Assembly (NCBI RefSeq): GCF_000212415.1
Contig: NC_015500.1
Coordinates: forward strand, 2,294,001 to 2,358,000
Source of the DNA: Treponema brennaborense DSM 12168
GTDB taxonomy: Bacteria; Spirochaetota; Spirochaetia; Treponematales; Treponemataceae
DNA: 64,000 bases
Reading direction: 5' to 3'
Shown: one piece after another, positions 60,670 to 64,000 of the stretch
Layout: every line of letters starts with the position of its first letter
Position numbering within the stretch: position 1 is the stretch's first letter
Made by a program: the position numbers and the translations under genes
The notes under the pieces: model-generated
What the model saw: the letters and a program-made list of their open reading frames with translations, nothing else
The model's database searches: none
What the model was told of the DNA's origin: nothing

Positions 60670-62409
60670 TTATTTTTGGCACGGCGCGGCGGCTTTTGCA
60701 GCTTTTGCGGCTTTTTCAGCTTTTGCGGCTTTTTCAGCTTTCGTTCTCAAACGGAACGCCTCAAGACATTCGCGCACCATAATGACGACGGAAACGCCGC
60801 GATATTCGGCTTCTTCTTCTATAATATGTGCGTTTTCTTCGCGATTCGCCGGATTCGCCGCCAGAACGCGGATATGCTCCGGTTCCACGCCGATTCCCTT
60901 AATCAGCCCTTCAAGCTTGCTTGACGGCAGAATCGTCGGCTGACAGCCGGTCATGGCTACGATTGAATTGTCGAGCAGCAAAATCGTAACCGGCGTCTTC
61001 GAGGCAACGCAGTCTATCAGGTTCGTAATTCCCGAATGCAGAAAAGTCGAATCGCCGATAACGCCGAACGCGTATCGGACGCCCGCAACGGCAGCGCCGC
61101 GCGCCATGCCGACGGAAGCCCCCATACACACGACGGTTTCAACCGCGTTAAACGGCGGAACCGCACCCAGCGCGTAGCAGCCGATATCGGCGGCAACGAC
61201 CACGTTGTCCTTACCGGACTTTTCCGTAAGGGAGCGAACCGCCGCGTTCAGCGACGTGTACGAATCTGCGTGCGGGCAGCCGCTGCACAACTGCGGCGGA
61301 CGGCCGGGCAGTTTATCGATAAACTCCGCGGCGGATCCCGCCGCACGAACGGCGTCGAGCGCGGTTTTATTTGCCGGCAGACCGAGCGCGGCGCGCACGA
61401 CGTCGGGATTCAATTCACCGGAACGGGGCAGCCGTCCGGACAATTTGCCGACGACGTTCACCGCTCCCGGCAGAAGCCCTTTCAGTTTTTTTTCTATAAA
61501 AGGCATACCTTCTTCTATGACCAGAATCGTCGAAGCGGTTTGCGCCAATTTTTGAAACGATTCGACGGGAAGCGGCAGCGCGCCGACGTGCAGAACGGAC
61601 GGAACCCCTTTTCCGGGAAACTGCGCTCGGCAATACGCTTCGTAATCGGCAAGATTTTCAAGATAATAATTGCGGCCCAAACTGCATGTAACGATCGCCA
61701 AATCGGTACGCGCCGGATTCAGCTTCAGCGTGTTCCAACGGGAAGCCTCCGCCCACTGCAAAAGTTCCGTCTGTTTGTCGAGCATTTTTTCATAATTTTT
61801 ACGGGCGAGCGCGGGAAGCAGCATCCAGTCCATGCGGTCCGCTTTAGAAAGCCCGTTCCGCTCCGCCGGTTTTTCCGCCGGATGAACGACTGCGCGGCTG
61901 TGCGCAAGACGCGTTACCATACGCATAACGACCGGTACGCGTTTTGATTCGGAAAGCGCGAACGCGTCGCTCACCATTTCATACGCTTCCTGCTGCGTGG
62001 TCGGCTCGAAGCAGGGAACCATCGCGAAATCCGCGTAATAACGGGTATCCTGTTCGCCCTGACTCGAATGCATTCCCGGATCGTCGGCAACGACGACGAT
62101 CAAGCCGCCTTTAATACCGACGAGCGACGAGTTCATGAACGGATCGGCGGCAACGTTCAAACCGACGTGCTTCATCGTAACCATCGTCCGTTTACCGGCA
62201 AAAGAGGCGCCCAGCGCGGACTCGTAAGCGGTTTTTTCATTCGCACACCACTGCGCGGCCGCACCGTCCGCAGACCGTTTCGTTTTTTCTATTAAATATT
62301 CAAGAATTTCCGTAGAGGGAGTTCCCGGATAGCCGAACGCAGCGGACAGTCCGGCATCAAGCGCACCTTGCGCGAGGGCTTCATCACCCAATAACACGAC
62401 ATCGTTCAT
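60670..62409 (-). CDS. iorA: Indolepyruvate oxidoreductase, alpha subunit, lacking the ferredoxin domain
   Basis: 579 residues from ATG 62409 (GAGG 6 nt upstream). Pyrimidine-binding domain (GDEALAQGALDAGLSAAFGYPGTPSTEI; KHVGLNVAADPF), a middle domain, and the ThDP-binding domain (CSGCPHADSYTSLNAAV; ADIGCYALGAVPPF; VIGDSTFLHSGITNLID). Known IorA proteins end in a two-cluster ferredoxin domain with CxxCxxCxxxC motifs. Here, after VVIMVRECLEAFRLR, there is only a Lys/Ala repeat tail (KAEKAAKAEKAAKAAKAAAP) and a single late Cys, so electrons must leave by another route or protein. Confidence 0.93.
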   Translation of the reverse strand: MNDVVLLGDEALAQGALDAGLSAAFGYPGTPSTEILEYLIEKTKRSADGAAAQWCANEKTAYESALGASFAGKRTMVTMKHVGLNVAADPFMNSSLVGIKGGLIVVVADDPGMHSSQGEQDTRYYADFAMVPCFEPTTQQEAYEMVSDAFALSESKRVPVVMRMVTRLAHSRAVVHPAEKPAERNGLSKADRMDWMLLPALARKNYEKMLDKQTELLQWAEASRWNTLKLNPARTDLAIVTCSLGRNYYLENLADYEAYCRAQFPGKGVPSVLHVGALPLPVESFQKLAQTASTILVIEEGMPFIEKKLKGLLPGAVNVVGKLSGRLPRSGELNPDVVRAALGLPANKTALDAVRAAGSAAEFIDKLPGRPPQLCSGCPHADSYTSLNAAVRSLTEKSGKDNVVVAADIGCYALGAVPPFNAVETVVCMGASVGMARGAAVAGVRYAFGVIGDSTFLHSGITNLIDCVASKTPVTILLLDNSIVAMTGCQPTILPSSKLEGLIKGIGVEPEHIRVLAANPANREENAHIIEEEAEYRGVSVVIMVRECLEAFRLRTKAEKAAKAEKAAKAAKAAAPCQK

Positions 62410-62437
62410 TTCAGACCTCAAATTGATAATTATTTCC

Positions 62438-62466
62438 ATTATATAAGCAATGATTCAGTCTGTCCA
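62438..62466 (-). promoter_or_regulatory. Sigma-70 promoter for iorA-iorB-paaK
   Basis: Minus strand TGGACA (62461-62466), 17 nt, TATAAT (62438-62443). Transcription would start near 62431, about 22 nt before the iorA ATG. The decarboxylase gene is divergent, with its own start at 62632. Confidence 0.65.
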
Positions 62467-62631
62467 CTATTTTTTCAGTACGGGCGCCGCCGGTGAGCAA
62501 TCGCGGCGTCATAACACCTATACGCGGCGTAAAAAAATACGGATTTCGGTATATTTTGTGCGCTTTTTATATAGTACAGAATTCACGCTTGTGATACTAT
62601 CCAAGAAAAGACTGTGCCGAGAGGTGAATGC

Positions 62632-63804
62632 ATGATCAAAAAAGACGAGTATATTTCCGAAGCAGAGTGGCAGCGGTTTCTTGCTTTTTCGCAGGAGCTT
62701 GAAACCCCGTGTATCGTTGTAAACCTGCGTACCATTAAAAAAAATTATATCAAACTGCAAAATTCGTTTCCGTTCGCGGCAATTTATTACGCGGTTAAAG
62801 CCAATCCCGCGAACGAAGTCATTTCGCTCGTCAATCAGCTCGGCGGTAATTTCGACATCGCCTCGCGGTACGAACTGGATCAGGTTCTGGCGCTCGGTAT
62901 ATCTCCCGATCGGATTTCGTACGGCAACACGATAAAAAAAGCCAAAGACATCGCCTATTTTTACGAAAAGGGCGTGCGGATGTTCGCGACGGACAGCAAG
63001 GAAGATCTCAAGAACATTGCAAAATACGCTCCCGGCTCACGCATTTACGTGCGGATTCTGGTTGAAAACTCGGCCACGGCGGATTGGCCGCTTTCCCGAA
63101 AATTCGGCTGCCATCCCGATATGGCGTACGACCTGCTCGTTCAATCGCGCGACTCGGGACTGACGCCGTACGGCATTTCGTTCCACGTCGGCAGTCAGCA
63201 GCGGGATATCGGTCAATGGAACGACGCGATCGCAAAAACGAAATATCTGTTTACGGCGCTTGAAGAAGAAGAAAACATCAGACTGTCCATGATAAACATG
63301 GGCGGCGGGTTTCCCGCGTCGTACGTTCAGCCCACGAACGATTTGAGCGAATACGCTTCGGAAATCACGCGGTATCTGCACGACGACTTCGGAGACAACG
63401 TTCCGCAGATCATTCTGGAACCGGGTCGCTCGCTCGTCGGAGACAGCGGCATTCTCGTCTCGGAAGTCGTACTCATTTCGCGAAAAAACAACACGGCGCT
63501 CTACCGGTGGGTATATCTGGATACCGGAAAATTCAACGGGCTGATAGAAACGCTCGGTGAATCGATCAAATATCCGGTGCTGACCGAAAAAGACGATCCG
63601 TCGGCAAAAGAAGGCGAAGTCATTCTGGCCGGTCCCACGTGCGACAGCATGGACATCATATACGAAGATTTCAAATACAAACTGCCGCTCGATCTGAAAA
63701 TCGGCGACCGCGTATACGTACTTTCCGCGGGTGCGTACACGGCCAGCTACGCTTCCGTCTGTTTTAACGGCTTTCCGCCGCTTAAAACGTATTTTATGGA
63801 TTGA
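62632..63804 (+). CDS. PLP-dependent ornithine/lysine decarboxylase (fold type III)
   Basis: 390 residues from ATG 62632 (AGAGGTG about 6 nt upstream). The alanine-racemase-like barrel carries the PLP Lys at K56 (YYAVKANP). HVGSQQ, MINMGGGFP and EPGRSLVGDSG bind the cofactor, and GPTCDSMD (Cys near 337) is the active-site loop from the second subunit. This is the ornithine decarboxylase / lysine-ornithine decarboxylase / carboxynorspermidine family. LysA-type diaminopimelate decarboxylases share the fold, but the short CDS loop fits the ODC branch. Product would be putrescine or cadaverine. Confidence 0.85.
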   Translation: MIKKDEYISEAEWQRFLAFSQELETPCIVVNLRTIKKNYIKLQNSFPFAAIYYAVKANPANEVISLVNQLGGNFDIASRYELDQVLALGISPDRISYGNTIKKAKDIAYFYEKGVRMFATDSKEDLKNIAKYAPGSRIYVRILVENSATADWPLSRKFGCHPDMAYDLLVQSRDSGLTPYGISFHVGSQQRDIGQWNDAIAKTKYLFTALEEEENIRLSMINMGGGFPASYVQPTNDLSEYASEITRYLHDDFGDNVPQIILEPGRSLVGDSGILVSEVVLISRKNNTALYRWVYLDTGKFNGLIETLGESIKYPVLTEKDDPSAKEGEVILAGPTCDSMDIIYEDFKYKLPLDLKIGDRVYVLSAGAYTASYASVCFNGFPPLKTYFMD

Positions 63805-63831
63805 CGCCGTGCGCAGGTTCGGACGGCGGCG

Positions 63832-64000
63832 CTATTGGCCGAACGCGCTTTCCAGCGCGACGGTGAACATCGGTTCGAGCGCCGTCAGCCGCTGCTCCTG
63901 TGCCAAACCGTGTCCGGAAACGCACGAGTCGGTGTGCGTAAGAACGGAAAGCGCTTTTTTGCCCAAAAAAGCCGCCGTGCAATACAGCGCGTACGTTTCC
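63832..64000 (-). CDS. deoD: Purine nucleoside phosphorylase, DeoD type (C-terminal end only)
   Basis: 55 codons to a TAG at 63832-63834; the 5' part lies beyond the window. ETYALYCTAAFLGKKALSVL, then THTDSCVSGHGLAQEQRLTA and LEPMFTVALES, follow the pattern of the DeoD C-terminus (MEAAGIY..A..GAKALTICTVSDHI..GE.TT.EERQ..F..M..IALES), with the substrate-binding Glu and the catalytic-type Asp kept. It would split purine nucleosides with phosphate. Convergent with the decarboxylase gene. Confidence 0.75.
   Translation of the reverse strand, partial: ETYALYCTAAFLGKKALSVLTHTDSCVSGHGLAQEQRLTALEPMFTVALESAFGQ

Overview
The window looks like a chromosomal segment of a Treponema-like spirochaete. The large coiled-coil protein of the spirochaete-restricted type at the left edge, the moderately GC-rich core genes, the many secreted or outer-membrane proteins without outside homologues that I recognise, the class III adenylate cyclase and the amino-acid fermentation genes all fit. 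Species is not determined. I saw no rRNA, tRNA or CRISPR array.

Layout. 1-20.1 kb, minus strand: coiled-coil protein (cut by the window edge), HAD phosphatase, a TonB/ExbD/ExbB energy-transduction cluster with a predicted outer-membrane protein and a 1000-residue TPR protein, a secreted protein, a giant 2-hydroxyacyl-CoA dehydratase activase-like protein, and an adenylate cyclase followed by two envelope genes. Between the barrel gene and the TPR gene lies a tandem array of 152-bp non-coding repeats. 20.2-23.1 kb, plus strand: murJ (possibly leaderless) and an M24 aminopeptidase. 23.3-31.1 kb: a TPR protein, a LamG/Fn3-like secreted protein, uvrC and an M16 peptidase. 31.2-40.9 kb, minus strand: the transcription/translation cluster rimP-nusA-infB-rbfA-truB-ribF-rpsO-pnp, with a strong promoter and an attenuator-like terminator in the rimP leader.

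40.9-58.7 kb is an accessory island, AT-rich from about 45.5 kb. It starts with an outer-membrane beta-barrel gene broken by a G9 tract after its signal peptide (phase-variation candidate, OFF here), transposase and gene relics, an orphan HipA/CtkA-like kinase and an Rpn-type nuclease. The rest is a mosaic of cassettes. Two large proteins (819 and 1115 aa) share a nearly identical 180-residue module and a 350-bp upstream repeat, but end in different C-terminal domains: an M23-like one and a C39/papain-like one. Each is followed with overlap or a very short gap by a small exported protein with an SH3b domain. Truncated copies of the tips and of the SH3b and glycan-binding-type partners are scattered around them, and an IS256-family element interrupts one partner gene. 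This looks like a polymorphic effector/immunity (displaced tip cassette) system aimed at the cell envelope; it is the strongest candidate in the window for an undescribed system.

58.7-64 kb returns to metabolism: phenylacetate-CoA ligase with indolepyruvate oxidoreductase IorBA (aromatic amino-acid fermentation; IorA lacks its ferredoxin domain), a PLP fold-III ornithine/lysine decarboxylase, and the 3' end of a deoD-like purine nucleoside phosphorylase. Translation starts were moved from the longest reading frame wherever a Shine-Dalgarno sequence or signal peptide argued for it; these choices are noted per gene.
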